This document shows, piece after piece, positions 1 to 8,785 of a stretch of DNA of 56,973 nt. The stretch covers positions 1 through 56,973 of the forward strand of contig JAQULH010000003.1 in the NCBI GenBank assembly GCA_029004215.1, given 5' to 3'. Made by a program: the position numbers and the translations under genes. Source of the stretch: Patescibacteria group bacterium. Lineage in GTDB: Bacteria > Patescibacteriota > Patescibacteriia > 2-12-FULL-60-25. Numbering within the stretch: the stretch's first letter is position 1; each line of letters opens with the position of its first letter. The notes under the pieces are model-generated. The model worked only from the letters and a program-made list of their open reading frames with translations, had not been told where the DNA came from and did not search any database.

Positions 1-882
1 TGGGGTACGCATGGAGATGAGAAATGGGAAAAAGAATATCTGGCTACAAGGCAAACAGTTGATAAGCTTTTGAAATTATTGGACAAATATAAAATCAGCG
101 CGACTTGGGCTTTTGTCGGCCAGTTATTTCTTGAGGGCGAGGATAAATTGCTGCACGCGCCGGATATGGCTCAGGTAGTTAAGCAGTGTCCAACTTTTCA
201 GGAGATTGGTTGTCATTCGTTCACGCATCCGATCATGGATGATCCAAACTTCAAGCCAAGTGATATGGATTCTGAGTTATCGAACTGCGTCGCTGCGGCT
301 AAAACAATCGGACTGGAGTTAAAGTCATTTGTTTATCCGCAAAATCGTGTGTCTCATACTGATCGTTTGTCGAGACATGGTTTTATCTGCTATCGCGGTA
401 AGGATCATAATTGGTACAGTAAGTTGCCTAAACTAATGAATAAAATCGCCCATGTGGTCGATGAATATTTATTGATTTCGCCACCTGTCGATTCACCGAT
501 CAAACGTGACGGTGTCTGGGAAATCCCTGGCGGTTATTTTTATCCGCATAGGCGCGGTTGGGCGCGGTTTTTGCCGATTTCTTTTAGGTCACACAAAGCT
601 ATAAGCGGATTGTACAAAGCAGCGCGACAGCATTGCGTCTTCCATCTTTGGACCCATCCCTTTAATTTGGCTTCTGACCAAGAAAATCTTTTGCAAGGTC
701 TTGAGACAATATTTCAAGAGGTTGCCCGTCTACGCGACCAAAATAAGATCCAGGTGATGACCATGTCACAAGTCGCTACTCATGTGTCATCCCGACCGCA
801 ACGAAGTGAAGTGGAGGGATCTCAGTTAACTAAGATTCCTCGACTCGTCGAACTCCCTCGGAATGACAGAGAGGTTATATGA
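1..882 (+). CDS. polysaccharide deacetylase (CE4/NodB-like), 5' partial
   Basis: The reading frame is open from base 1, so the gene starts upstream of the window; TTG at 70 is internal. Visible features of the NodB fold are the metal-binding HxxxH (HSFTH, about residue 71 of the visible part), the FVYPQN segment and a C-terminal HLWTHPFNL motif. The first catalytic Asp motif would lie before the window. Such enzymes remove acetyl (or similar) groups from amino sugars in envelope glycans. The last ~30 residues are encoded by an inserted palindromic repeat (784-868), so they are unlikely to belong to the catalytic domain. The stop overlaps the ATG of the next gene (ATGA). Confidence 0.85.
   Translation, partial: WGTHGDEKWEKEYLATRQTVDKLLKLLDKYKISATWAFVGQLFLEGEDKLLHAPDMAQVVKQCPTFQEIGCHSFTHPIMDDPNFKPSDMDSELSNCVAAAKTIGLELKSFVYPQNRVSHTDRLSRHGFICYRGKDHNWYSKLPKLMNKIAHVVDEYLLISPPVDSPIKRDGVWEIPGGYFYPHRRGWARFLPISFRSHKAISGLYKAARQHCVFHLWTHPFNLASDQENLLQGLETIFQEVARLRDQNKIQVMTMSQVATHVSSRPQRSEVEGSQLTKIPRLVELPRNDREVI
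784..868. repeat. palindromic dispersed repeat at gene 3' end
   Basis: Two half-elements face each other: one begins GTCATCCCGA and ends AGGGATCT, the other begins AGATTCCT and ends TCGGAATGAC. The ends are imperfect inverted repeats. It supplies the C-terminus of the deacetylase and ends 10 bases before the ATP-grasp start codon. The type (GTCATTCC...GGAATGAC) is common as a dispersed element in many bacterial genomes. Confidence 0.75.
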
Positions 883-2063
883 ACGAAGTCAAAGTTTTAG
901 TTTTAGATGGTCATCTGCCAAGCGCCCTGGCCTGCGTTCGCTCTTTAAGTAAGCACAATATTAAAGTCATTTGCGGAGCTGAGCGCAAAAGCGCCTTGGC
1001 CTTGCATTCAAAGTTTGCCAGCGAGGCTTGGACCTATCCCTCGCCGCTTGAAGACGCCGAAGCTTATGTTCAGGCAATCATCAAAAAACTATCAACCAAG
1101 GGTGATCGTCCGGTCATCTATTGCTTGAGCGACAATACGTTGCTGCCTTTGGCATTGCATCGTGATCAAATTGAAGCGGTTGGTCGTCTGGTTTTGCCAG
1201 AAGAAAAAGATTTTAATATTGCTTTTGATAAGGCTTTGACTTTGAAGTTGGCAGAAAGATTGGGCGTGCCCATACCACTAACTTTTTTTATCGAGAACCA
1301 AGAAGGTTTGGAATCAGCTCTCGGACAGCTCGCATATCCTTGTGTTATCAAGCCTCGTCACAGTTGTCTTTGGGTGGCTGGTAAAGGCATAAGAGGTAAA
1401 ACTGAAATTGCGGATAATCGTGAGCAGGCCAAGGCAATCGTTGAGCGAATTAGAAACAAGACAAGCGTTTGGCCTTTATTGCAAGAAAAATTGACTGGCC
1501 AGGAATATGGAGTTTTTGGTTTATGGCAAAACGGCGAATGGCGAGCCAAGTTCGCGCACCAGCGCCTAAGGTCGCTAGACCCGATGGGCGGAGCCAGTTG
1601 TCTGCGCCAAAGCATTGCTATGTCGCCAGATATGGCCGAATACGCTTCAAAACTAATGTCGGAACTCAAATGGCAAGGACCAGCCATGGTTGAGTTTAAG
1701 TTGGACAAGCCCAACGGCACGCCTAAACTCATGGAAATCAACGGTCGGTTCTGGGGATCACTGGCTTTGACCATCGCTTCAAATGTTGACTTTCCTTATC
1801 TGGCTTATTTACAAGCATGTGGTCAACCGATTGAAACTCCGGGCCAATATAGTGTGCCGGTTACTGCCAGGAGTTTTTTGGCGGATTTTGCAAATTTGTT
1901 AAAGGTGATGAAGTTCGGCACAAAAGTTGGAGTCTCAAGACTGTCGGCTTTACGCTCATTTATCTTTCCCAACCAACCCAACTTAGTTTATGACGTCGAG
2001 TCTTGGAATGATCTAAAACCAGCCTTGTGGCAGGTTATTGATGTTGTGGCCAGAAAATTATGA
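879..2063 (+). CDS. ATP-grasp domain ligase
   Basis: 394 residues. The N-terminal third is a pre-ATP-grasp Rossmann-like domain (starts VLVLDGHLPSALACVRSL). The ATP-grasp domain follows, with the lysine strand PCVIKPRHS (~residues 154-162), EYGVFG in the nucleotide-binding region and the Mg-binding MVEFKLD...LMEINGRFWG near residue 270. Such enzymes join a carboxylate to an amine or thiol with ATP; the substrate is not readable from sequence. It is translationally coupled to its neighbours by ATGA at both ends, between the deacetylase and a PHP phosphoesterase. It may ligate an amino acid or similar group onto a sugar (inference). Confidence 0.85.
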   Translation: MNEVKVLVLDGHLPSALACVRSLSKHNIKVICGAERKSALALHSKFASEAWTYPSPLEDAEAYVQAIIKKLSTKGDRPVIYCLSDNTLLPLALHRDQIEAVGRLVLPEEKDFNIAFDKALTLKLAERLGVPIPLTFFIENQEGLESALGQLAYPCVIKPRHSCLWVAGKGIRGKTEIADNREQAKAIVERIRNKTSVWPLLQEKLTGQEYGVFGLWQNGEWRAKFAHQRLRSLDPMGGASCLRQSIAMSPDMAEYASKLMSELKWQGPAMVEFKLDKPNGTPKLMEINGRFWGSLALTIASNVDFPYLAYLQACGQPIETPGQYSVPVTARSFLADFANLLKVMKFGTKVGVSRLSALRSFIFPNQPNLVYDVESWNDLKPALWQVIDVVARKL

Positions 2064-2860
2064 ACCAAATAAACGGTTATTTGCATTTACATTCCAGCCA
2101 TTCTTATGACGGCAAGTTGTCGTTACCAGAGATCAAAGAGAAGTGCCTAGCTTTGGGCATGAGTTTCGTGGCCATGGCAGAACATATTGATGGTTTGACT
2201 GCAGATGATATCCAATCAGCAGCCAGCGAATGCCGCGTCCTTTCTGATTCCAAATTTGTTTTCATGCCAGGTTTTGAATTGCCTTATAAAGATTGCCACG
2301 TCCTGCTCTTAGGCGCCACTGACGTCAGGTTGGATCTGCCTCCACTTGAGGCAATCAAGCTCGCCAAACAGCAAGGTGCGTTTATTGTCTTAGCGCATCC
2401 TCATCGCAACCATTATCAGATTGGCCAAGATCTTTTAGAGTTGCTTGATGGCATTGAGGTTTGGAACCAGCAATATGATGGTAAACGCTATCCGCGTATT
2501 CAAGCGTTAGAGCTTTTTGAAAAAAGTTCAGCTAAAAAAGCATCGTTACTCGCTATAGCGGGTTTGGATTTTCACCGGGCATCTCATTTTGGCAATCCGC
2601 ACATCAAGCTAGACGTCTCAGAAATTTCTGAAAAAGAAATCATTAATCAACTCAAAACAGGGAATTATCTGATGGTAAGCAAGGCTGTTGGCTTGTCATC
2701 GCGACCCAAGTTGTTTGGCCTGCAGAGGTTAAAAGTGGGTTTCATGAGTCGTCTGTCGTGCGGAGCCATAGCCTTTGGCAAAAGCGTCAATAAATGGTTG
2801 TATGAACATAACCTGGCTATGCCTAAACGCCTAAAAGAGACTATTAGAAAACGACTTTAA
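2060..2860 (+). CDS. PHP-domain metal-dependent phosphoesterase
   Basis: 266 residues. The PHP signature is clear: LHLHSSHSYDG (HxH, ~residues 8-18), AMAEHIDG (~39-46), GFELP, VLAHPHR (~112) and AGLDFHRASH (~170), all metal ligands of the trinuclear site. PHP proteins hydrolyse phosphomonoesters or act on nucleotide/histidinol-phosphate type substrates. About 60 basic residues at the C-terminus lie outside the domain. Start and stop overlap the neighbouring genes. In polysaccharide loci PHP proteins also occur as CpsB-like tyrosine phosphatases, but this one is closer to the generic PHP family; role uncertain. Confidence 0.85.
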   Translation: MNQINGYLHLHSSHSYDGKLSLPEIKEKCLALGMSFVAMAEHIDGLTADDIQSAASECRVLSDSKFVFMPGFELPYKDCHVLLLGATDVRLDLPPLEAIKLAKQQGAFIVLAHPHRNHYQIGQDLLELLDGIEVWNQQYDGKRYPRIQALELFEKSSAKKASLLAIAGLDFHRASHFGNPHIKLDVSEISEKEIINQLKTGNYLMVSKAVGLSSRPKLFGLQRLKVGFMSRLSCGAIAFGKSVNKWLYEHNLAMPKRLKETIRKRL

Positions 2861-3594
2861 TGCGTGTCAAAACTATGGACCAAAAAATTTATTCTCCGAA
2901 TAATGCTGCCAAGCAATGGATCCTTGACCAGATCAAGGATAATTCTGGCGAACGAGCCATCACGATTGTTGATTTTGGATGCGGTTATGGGTCTGTTTGG
3001 CCGACTTTTTTGTCTGACCATCCGCAGTATCAGTATAAAGGTTTTGACTTTAATCGATCGGAAATTGAGAAAGCTAAACAGGCTTTTGCTAATCTGCCCA
3101 ATGCCCAAGTCGCCTTGGCAGATGCCCAGAAGCAGTTAGTGTTGCCTGAGAGTGCGGATGTGATAACGGCTTTTTCCGCGCTTGAGCACATTGTAGACCT
3201 CAAGGCTTTTGTAACAGCGGTTTTGACGGCGCTCCGTCCTGGGGGCCGGGCTTATTTGAATTATGATGCCGGGCACTTTCGTTCGCATGACTTGAAAGAA
3301 CGTCTTATGGTTCCGATCAGCCAATGGCTGGCCAAGGTTGGGATTGAAGGGCCTTATATGAAGGAAGTTGATGACGATCGACTGTGTGAGATTGTGCAAC
3401 AGTTGGGCGGCAAGGTTATAACAGTTCGCAAACATAACTGTCAGGCCTTAAAAGGTTTCTTAAAGAAACATAGCGACAATCAGGCAGCTATCAATATTTG
3501 GTTTGGGTTTGAAGAAGCAATAAGTGGCGCCATGTCACCCAAAGACCTGCATAAGTTGTTCTTGTCAACTACAGTCGTTATCGAGAAGGTATGA
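2860..3594 (+). CDS. class I SAM-dependent methyltransferase
   Basis: 244 residues. Motif I is IVDFGCGYGSVW (~residues 36-47), followed by an acidic end of strand 2 (YKGFDFN) and motif IV-like ITAFSALEHI (~105). ALRPGGRAYLNYD is the usual post-IV segment. The start ATG overlaps the previous TAA (TAATG); a second ATG 15 bases later is possible. It probably O- or N-methylates a sugar of the glycan made by this operon; acceptor unknown. Confidence 0.85.
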   Translation: MRVKTMDQKIYSPNNAAKQWILDQIKDNSGERAITIVDFGCGYGSVWPTFLSDHPQYQYKGFDFNRSEIEKAKQAFANLPNAQVALADAQKQLVLPESADVITAFSALEHIVDLKAFVTAVLTALRPGGRAYLNYDAGHFRSHDLKERLMVPISQWLAKVGIEGPYMKEVDDDRLCEIVQQLGGKVITVRKHNCQALKGFLKKHSDNQAAINIWFGFEEAISGAMSPKDLHKLFLSTTVVIEKV

Positions 3595-4733
3595 AGATGG
3601 TTTTAGCCACAGGCATTTATCCACCCGAGATTGGCGGGCCAGCCGGCTACGTGCGCGGCTTGGCTGCTGAGCTCGTCAGCCGCGGCCACCAAGTCGCGGT
3701 TGTTGCCTATGGCACTGATAAGACTGAGATGGGCCGCGGATTTGAGGTTACAGTCATCCTGCGCACGTACGGACCCTTGGTCCGGTACTGCCGCTATATG
3801 CTGGCAGTACGCCGGCTGGCCCGAAAGTCCGATCTGGTTTACATCCAAGGGCCGGTCTCAGAAGGTTTGCCTGGCATGCTGGGAGCGATACTGGCCAACA
3901 AGCCCACCGTCCTCAAGATCGTTGGTGATTATGCTTGGGAGCAGTATCAGCAGACGTCGGTTAAAAATCCTGAATTGTTGGATGAATTTTTAACTCACCG
4001 CCATAGCGGGAAGGTCAGATTATTCGAAGCCATTGAACGTTGGGTCGCGAAAAAAGCTAAAGTGATTATCGTGCCGAGTAAGTATCTGAAAACGGTGGTT
4101 GAGAAATGGGGGATTCCGTCTAATAAGATTAAAGTTGTTTATAACAGTATCCCGCCGTTGCCGTCAGTTGTTGATGACCAACTGAGAGTCAAACATCAAC
4201 TTGAAGATAAGAAAGTCATATTGACTGTTGTCCGGGCGGTGCCTTGGAAAGGTGGAGACTTTTTATGTGATTGCCTTAAAGAACTTCCGATTGATTATGT
4301 ACTGGCGGTTATTGGCGACGGGCCAAGTCTGGAACAATGGAAACAACACGCAGAAAGAATCAGTGTCGCAGACAGGGTTATTTGGTTAGGCCGACTCTCG
4401 CGTGCCGAAGTTGCTAACTGGTATCGGGCAGCTAATGTTTTTGTTTTAGCCACCGGCTATGAAGGCTTCCCACATGTTGTTGTCGAAGCTTGTTCTGTTG
4501 GTTTGCAATGCATTGTGAGTGACCGCGGCGGCAATCCAGAAACCAAGGAGTTTTTCCCTGACTTGGTGACAGTCGCGCCCTATCAAAACAAGCAGGCATG
4601 GGTGCGGGAAATCGAAGCTCGTTTTTCAAACCGAGATTCGAGATTCAGCGCAGCGGATATTCGAGCTTCGGGTGTGTTAAGTTTTGAGCGAATGGTCAAT
4701 CAGACTTTAGAAATCTTAAAAACAGGCGTATGA
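3591..4733 (+). CDS. GT4-family glycosyltransferase
   Basis: 380 residues with the GT-B fold. The N-terminal loop GIYPPEIGGPAGYVRGLA is typical for nucleotide-sugar GT4 enzymes, and the C-terminal EX7E motif is E291-E299 (EGFPHVVVEA). VPWKGGDFL near 218 is the usual start of the donor-binding domain. It transfers a sugar retaining the anomer configuration, probably on the inner membrane face. Residues ~348-360 are coded by a short tandem heptamer insert (4633-4646). ATGA overlaps link it to both neighbours. Confidence 0.9.
   Translation: MKMVLATGIYPPEIGGPAGYVRGLAAELVSRGHQVAVVAYGTDKTEMGRGFEVTVILRTYGPLVRYCRYMLAVRRLARKSDLVYIQGPVSEGLPGMLGAILANKPTVLKIVGDYAWEQYQQTSVKNPELLDEFLTHRHSGKVRLFEAIERWVAKKAKVIIVPSKYLKTVVEKWGIPSNKIKVVYNSIPPLPSVVDDQLRVKHQLEDKKVILTVVRAVPWKGGDFLCDCLKELPIDYVLAVIGDGPSLEQWKQHAERISVADRVIWLGRLSRAEVANWYRAANVFVLATGYEGFPHVVVEACSVGLQCIVSDRGGNPETKEFFPDLVTVAPYQNKQAWVREIEARFSNRDSRFSAADIRASGVLSFERMVNQTLEILKTGV
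4633..4646. repeat. tandem heptamer GAGATTC x2 inside a GT4 gene
   Basis: GAGATTC occurs twice in a row, with a further TTCGAGCTTCGGG about 14 bases later. The same heptamer, or its complement, recurs in the genes at 34747 and 52621. The frame stays open through it. Confidence 0.6.
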
Positions 4734-5851
4734 AAGTATTAATGATCAGCCTGGAAAGAGGCTTATTTGAAGATGGCCAGGTTAGGCGCCGCATTGTTGA
4801 GCAGAACCAGAGTTTGGAGCAGCTGACGATTTTGGTTTTTGGGAAACAAGGGTTTGACCAAATGGTGGCGCCAAATATACGCGTTGTCTCGACAGCTTCC
4901 TGGTTTAGGCTTTTGTATATTTTAGACGCCATGCAACGCCTTTGGTTTTGGCGCAAAGAAAAATTTGATGTTATCACGACTGATACAGTCGAAACCGCCA
5001 TAGTCGGAGTCATGGCCGCCAGGATGTTTAGTGCAGCCTTGGCCATCCAAGACCATGGTTATTATTTTCACGGCGATTATTATCGGAAAGAATCTTTCTT
5101 GAACAGGTTCCTTTACCTGTTCATGCGCTGGGCAGTCAGGCGGGCTGATGCTGTCAGGGTAGTGAGCGTACGGACAGAAAAGGCGCTTATCGATCTTGGT
5201 ATCCCATCTGGAAAGATCGTCAGGTTTCCATTGGCGCTTAACTCACCCAGGCCTGCCTTAACGTCAGGCCAGCCCTCTCTTGAAATAAGAGAGGGCAGCG
5301 GCGAGGATGACTCGCCGCGGGTGAGATATTTTTTTATGGCTGCCAGGTTTGTGCCAATCAAGCGCATTGACCTTGCGATTCATGCTTTTAGCTTAATCGC
5401 GGCCAGACATCCAGATATCAAGCTCAAAATTGTGGGTAGAGGAAAGGTTGATGTGGCACGAAAGGTAAAGGAGTTTGGCATGGAATCGCGCGTAGAGATT
5501 TTGCCGTGGACTGATAAGCTGCAGGATTTATATCACGGGGCCTTGGCCACACTCATCACATCAGACCGTGAAGGCTTTAACATGACAGCTGTCGAATCTT
5601 TGCTTTGTGGGACGCCGGTTATCATGACTGATGTTGGCTGCGCCGGCGAAGTTGTCAAAGACGGGGTCAATGGTTATGTCGTACCAGTGGGCGATGTTGA
5701 TGCCTTGGCTGACAGGATGGAATTATCACTTACTGACAAGGCCTTGCGGGGAAATGCCAGGAGTTATGTTTGGCAGCCAACAGGCTTAGGCATGGAAGAC
5801 TTTTTGAATAAAGCAGTCGAGAACTATGGAAAACCAAAACAGTACAGTTAA
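4730..5851 (+). CDS. GT4-family glycosyltransferase with in-frame hairpin insert
   Basis: 373 residues, GT-B fold. The acceptor domain contains DHGYYFHGDYYRK (~108-120). The donor domain begins FFMAARFVPIKRIDLAI (~201) and holds EX7E at E281-E289 (EGFNMTAVES). Residues ~172-197 are encoded by three back-to-back hairpins (5250-5318), exactly in the linker between the two Rossmann domains where an insert is tolerated. ATGA coupling to the upstream gene; 26-base overlap with the next. Confidence 0.9.
   Translation: MKVLMISLERGLFEDGQVRRRIVEQNQSLEQLTILVFGKQGFDQMVAPNIRVVSTASWFRLLYILDAMQRLWFWRKEKFDVITTDTVETAIVGVMAARMFSAALAIQDHGYYFHGDYYRKESFLNRFLYLFMRWAVRRADAVRVVSVRTEKALIDLGIPSGKIVRFPLALNSPRPALTSGQPSLEIREGSGEDDSPRVRYFFMAARFVPIKRIDLAIHAFSLIAARHPDIKLKIVGRGKVDVARKVKEFGMESRVEILPWTDKLQDLYHGALATLITSDREGFNMTAVESLLCGTPVIMTDVGCAGEVVKDGVNGYVVPVGDVDALADRMELSLTDKALRGNARSYVWQPTGLGMEDFLNKAVENYGKPKQYS
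5250..5318. repeat. three consecutive perfect hairpins inside a GT4 gene
   Basis: GGCCTG/CAGGCC (5250-5255 with 5265-5270), GCCCTCTCTT/AAGAGAGGGC (5272-5281 with 5287-5296, loop of 5) and GCGGCGAG/CTCGCCGC (5298-5305 with 5311-5318, loop of 5). They add about 25 residues in frame between the two GT-B domains. They look like inserted mobile palindromes rather than RNA regulation. Confidence 0.75.
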
Positions 5852-6848
5852 CTTCCGGTTGCTTTTCGTAACCCAAGTCGTCGATCATGAAGATCCTGTT
5901 TTGGGTTTTGTCATTCGCTGGATAAAAGAGTTTGTGAGCCAAGGAGCAAAGCTCACGGTTTTTGCACGGAAGTTAAAGCCACAGGATTTACCGGTGAGCG
6001 TCATAGGGCTTGATTTAGGCCAACCAAAAATCCGTCGGATATTAAAACTCTGGTATCACTCGATCAAGCATCGCAGGGATTATGATGTTGTTTTGGTCCA
6101 CATGACGCCGGAAATTTTGGTTTTAGGCTGGCCAATCTGGGCCTTGCTGGGCAAGCGCGTTTATCTTTGGTACATGCATCGCAGTGTTACTTGGTGGCTC
6201 AAAGCCGCGTTATGGATGTCGCGCAAGGCTTTCACTGGTTCTGATTTGAGCTTAAGAGTCGATACTCCAAAAAAAGTTGTGGTGGGCCATGGCATAGACA
6301 CTGAGCAGTTCAAGCCATTGGACGTCCAACGTCAGCCAGAAGTCCTTTGGATCTCGCGCATCCAGCCGCGCAAGAGGTTAGAGGATTCGTTAAATTTCAT
6401 GTCAGAGTTTCGGCGCCAGAACCCGGATGTTAGCTGGACCATGCGCATCATTGGCTCGGCCCAAGACCACGAAGATTATTTGGCTGACATGCAGCGAGAA
6501 GCTGGGCGACTGGGAATAGCGGACAGAATCAAATTCGAAGGACCGATGGAGCATGATGTCTTGCCTGATGTTTTTGCCAAAGCCGCAGCTTTCATCAGCA
6601 CCAGCCAAACCGGCAGCTTAGATAAAGTCGTACTCGAATCTTTGGCTTGCGGCACGCCTGTACTGGCTAAAGGCGAAGAATATGCAGGTTTGCAAGGTGT
6701 GGTTTCACTGGCTGATCAACTATCCGCTTTTTCAAGTCTACGCACCTGGCTACTTGATCCGAAGACTGATCAGGCTGCGCAAGAAGGCATTATTAAGCAG
6801 CACAACTTGAGGCGTTTAATCACACGTTTGGTACAAGAGATGAAATAA
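5826..6848 (+). CDS. GT4-family glycosyltransferase
   Basis: 340 residues. Donor domain starts VLWISRIQPRKRLEDSL (~175) and ends with SQTGSLDKVVLESLACGTP (~260), an EX7E region in which the first Glu is not conserved in place. The start ATG at 5826 overlaps the previous gene by 26 bases. Probably a cytoplasmic glycan-elongating enzyme. Sequence outside the donor domain is unusual, so the sugar cannot be guessed. Confidence 0.85.
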   Translation: MENQNSTVNFRLLFVTQVVDHEDPVLGFVIRWIKEFVSQGAKLTVFARKLKPQDLPVSVIGLDLGQPKIRRILKLWYHSIKHRRDYDVVLVHMTPEILVLGWPIWALLGKRVYLWYMHRSVTWWLKAALWMSRKAFTGSDLSLRVDTPKKVVVGHGIDTEQFKPLDVQRQPEVLWISRIQPRKRLEDSLNFMSEFRRQNPDVSWTMRIIGSAQDHEDYLADMQREAGRLGIADRIKFEGPMEHDVLPDVFAKAAAFISTSQTGSLDKVVLESLACGTPVLAKGEEYAGLQGVVSLADQLSAFSSLRTWLLDPKTDQAAQEGIIKQHNLRRLITRLVQEMK

Positions 6849-6873
6849 GGTAAACTGAGTTATTGATGTCCAT

Positions 6874-8163
6874 ATGAGACGGTTATTGGATTACTTGATT
6901 GTCCGCAAAAAAACTCTCAAAGAGTTGTCGGTTTATGCTTTTCAGACTTACGGAGTCACGCTTGTTAGTTTTGTGGGGGCGATTATTACTGTCAGGGTAT
7001 TGGACCGGTATGAATACGGTACTTATGGCATCGTCTTTTCGATCGTCGGCATTGTTTATACTTTATTAAATGCTGGCATTGTCCGCCAAGTCGGTAACCG
7101 TATCCTTTCCTCACCTTTGGACGACAGTGAGAGGTTGCTTTACATGGCTTATACCAAGAAAGGATTCTTTTATACGACTTTGTTGGGTTTTATATTGTTG
7201 CCATTTTTCTTTTTCTTCTATGATCCTAAGACAGTCATATACATAGCAGTCGCTTTTTTCGTGCAGCACCTGACTAGCTTTATTGCCTTGTTGTTCCATT
7301 CTGAAATCCGTGAAAGGAAGTTAAGGACATATTATCTTTTTGAATCATTACTGGAATATTCAAGGGTTATTATGCCCATTGTCGGTGTCTTGATCTTTCA
7401 GAACTTGGCAGGTTATTTTGCCGGCTCGGCCTTTACAGTAGTCGTGGCCATGGTTTTGGTTTTTAGCTTCAAGCATTGGCGCTACAAAGCACTGCATTAT
7501 TTACGGACTGTCTGGAGCGCTACGGTCAGCTTAAAGGAAATTACACATTTAATCCGTCTGGGATTGAGCATGTCGATTGAAAGCGGTGCAGCCACCCTCT
7601 ACCTGTCTATCTTTATCTTGATGGGAGCAAGTTATTTGGGTGTCAGCCAGGCAGCAGTGCTCAAGGTCCTCGCTGGATATTATGCTGCACTTGGCATGTC
7701 CTTGTTGCCGCTCAGCCGTTGGGTGAATTTTCATCTGCCAAAAAGGATTGCCACTTCAACCCATCCTTTTCGCGAACTGTTGGGGTTAGCGGGCGTGACA
7801 ACGGCTTTTATCATCGTTGTATATCTGGCGGGAGTTTTGGTCGGGCCGTGGCTTTTACCCCTGGTTTACGGCCAGAGGTATGTGGATGCCGTCCCATTCA
7901 TTCCATGGGCAGGTGGTTGGCTGGTATTTTCGACTATGGCCATTGGTTTAAGCGCCATATCAAGGCAATATAAGCTAAGCTTCTGGAACGGTGTGATCAG
8001 CTTGACTAACGTGGCTTTAGGTCTAATATTCATTTTTAGCCCATTCGGTCCGAGGAGCATCCTGTCATTCTCGATTTTTTACAGCCTTTGGATAATTCCG
8101 GCCCTAATTGCCTCATATGTCTTGGTCTATATCAGATTACAAAAAAAAGTGGACAACGCGTGA
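6874..8163 (+). CDS. Wzx-like polysaccharide flippase (MATE/PST superfamily)
   Basis: 429 residues, with about 12 hydrophobic segments from residue 20 onward and short charged loops. The first helix pair (YAFQTYGVTLVSFVGAIITV, followed by RVLDRYEYGTYGIVFSIVG) is the classic beginning of O-antigen/teichuronic-acid translocases. It would flip the lipid-linked oligosaccharide assembled by the surrounding glycosyltransferases across the membrane. It starts 25 bases after the previous gene, one of the few gaps in this operon, and its end overlaps the next gene by 47 bases. Confidence 0.88.
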   Translation: MRRLLDYLIVRKKTLKELSVYAFQTYGVTLVSFVGAIITVRVLDRYEYGTYGIVFSIVGIVYTLLNAGIVRQVGNRILSSPLDDSERLLYMAYTKKGFFYTTLLGFILLPFFFFFYDPKTVIYIAVAFFVQHLTSFIALLFHSEIRERKLRTYYLFESLLEYSRVIMPIVGVLIFQNLAGYFAGSAFTVVVAMVLVFSFKHWRYKALHYLRTVWSATVSLKEITHLIRLGLSMSIESGAATLYLSIFILMGASYLGVSQAAVLKVLAGYYAALGMSLLPLSRWVNFHLPKRIATSTHPFRELLGLAGVTTAFIIVVYLAGVLVGPWLLPLVYGQRYVDAVPFIPWAGGWLVFSTMAIGLSAISRQYKLSFWNGVISLTNVALGLIFIFSPFGPRSILSFSIFYSLWIIPALIASYVLVYIRLQKKVDNA

Positions 8164-8782
8164 TTTCATCAAGGCGTCCTTGGGTTCTGTCCACGGCGAT
8201 GTTTTGGATTATGGCGGAGGCACCCAAAAATACCGCGGCTTGATTGAAAGCGCGCCGAACATAGTCAGCTATAAAGCTTTTGATGTCGCCCAGATTCCCG
8301 GTGTTGATCTGGTGGGAGATGTCCATGCTTCAGGCCTTGAGTCATCCAGTTTTGACTCAATAGTTTGCACCCAAGTTTTGGAGCATACGGAAAAACCATG
8401 GCAAGTCATGCAGGAAATCAACCGTCTTTGCCGACCAAACGGGACCGTCATCTTAAGCGTCCCGTTCTTGATTGGTTATCATCCTTGCCCGAATGACTTT
8501 TATCGGTTTTCTTTCCAAGGCGTCGAAGCTTTATGCAAAGAATGGTTTGATTTGGAACAAGGCTGGACTTATGGCGGACTTGGGCAGATTTTGATTGCCA
8601 GCGATGAGTTTGCCAATGAGTACAGTTACGAAAAATTTTTAAAAATAGAAAAACCAACAAACAAACGGCCATCATCCACTTTGGTAAAAAAGATATGGTC
8701 AGGCATTTATCGCATCGTTGAATCCATCAAACCCATGCCATCCATTTACTCAAATGTCGGTTGTATCTTAAAGAAACGATAA
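8117..8782 (+). CDS. class I SAM-dependent methyltransferase
   Basis: 221 residues from ATG 8117 (an upstream TTG at 8108 is less likely). Motif I is a degenerate DVLDYGGGTQKY; motif IV is SIVCTQVLEHTEKP (~75-88), then GTVILSVPFL and NDFYRFS. It shares the CTQVLEH and NDFYR blocks with the next gene, so the two are probably paralogues. The start lies 47 bases inside the flippase gene. Sugar methylation in the glycan is the likely role. Confidence 0.85.
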   Translation: MSWSISDYKKKWTTRDFIKASLGSVHGDVLDYGGGTQKYRGLIESAPNIVSYKAFDVAQIPGVDLVGDVHASGLESSSFDSIVCTQVLEHTEKPWQVMQEINRLCRPNGTVILSVPFLIGYHPCPNDFYRFSFQGVEALCKEWFDLEQGWTYGGLGQILIASDEFANEYSYEKFLKIEKPTNKRPSSTLVKKIWSGIYRIVESIKPMPSIYSNVGCILKKR

Positions 8783-8785
8783 GTT

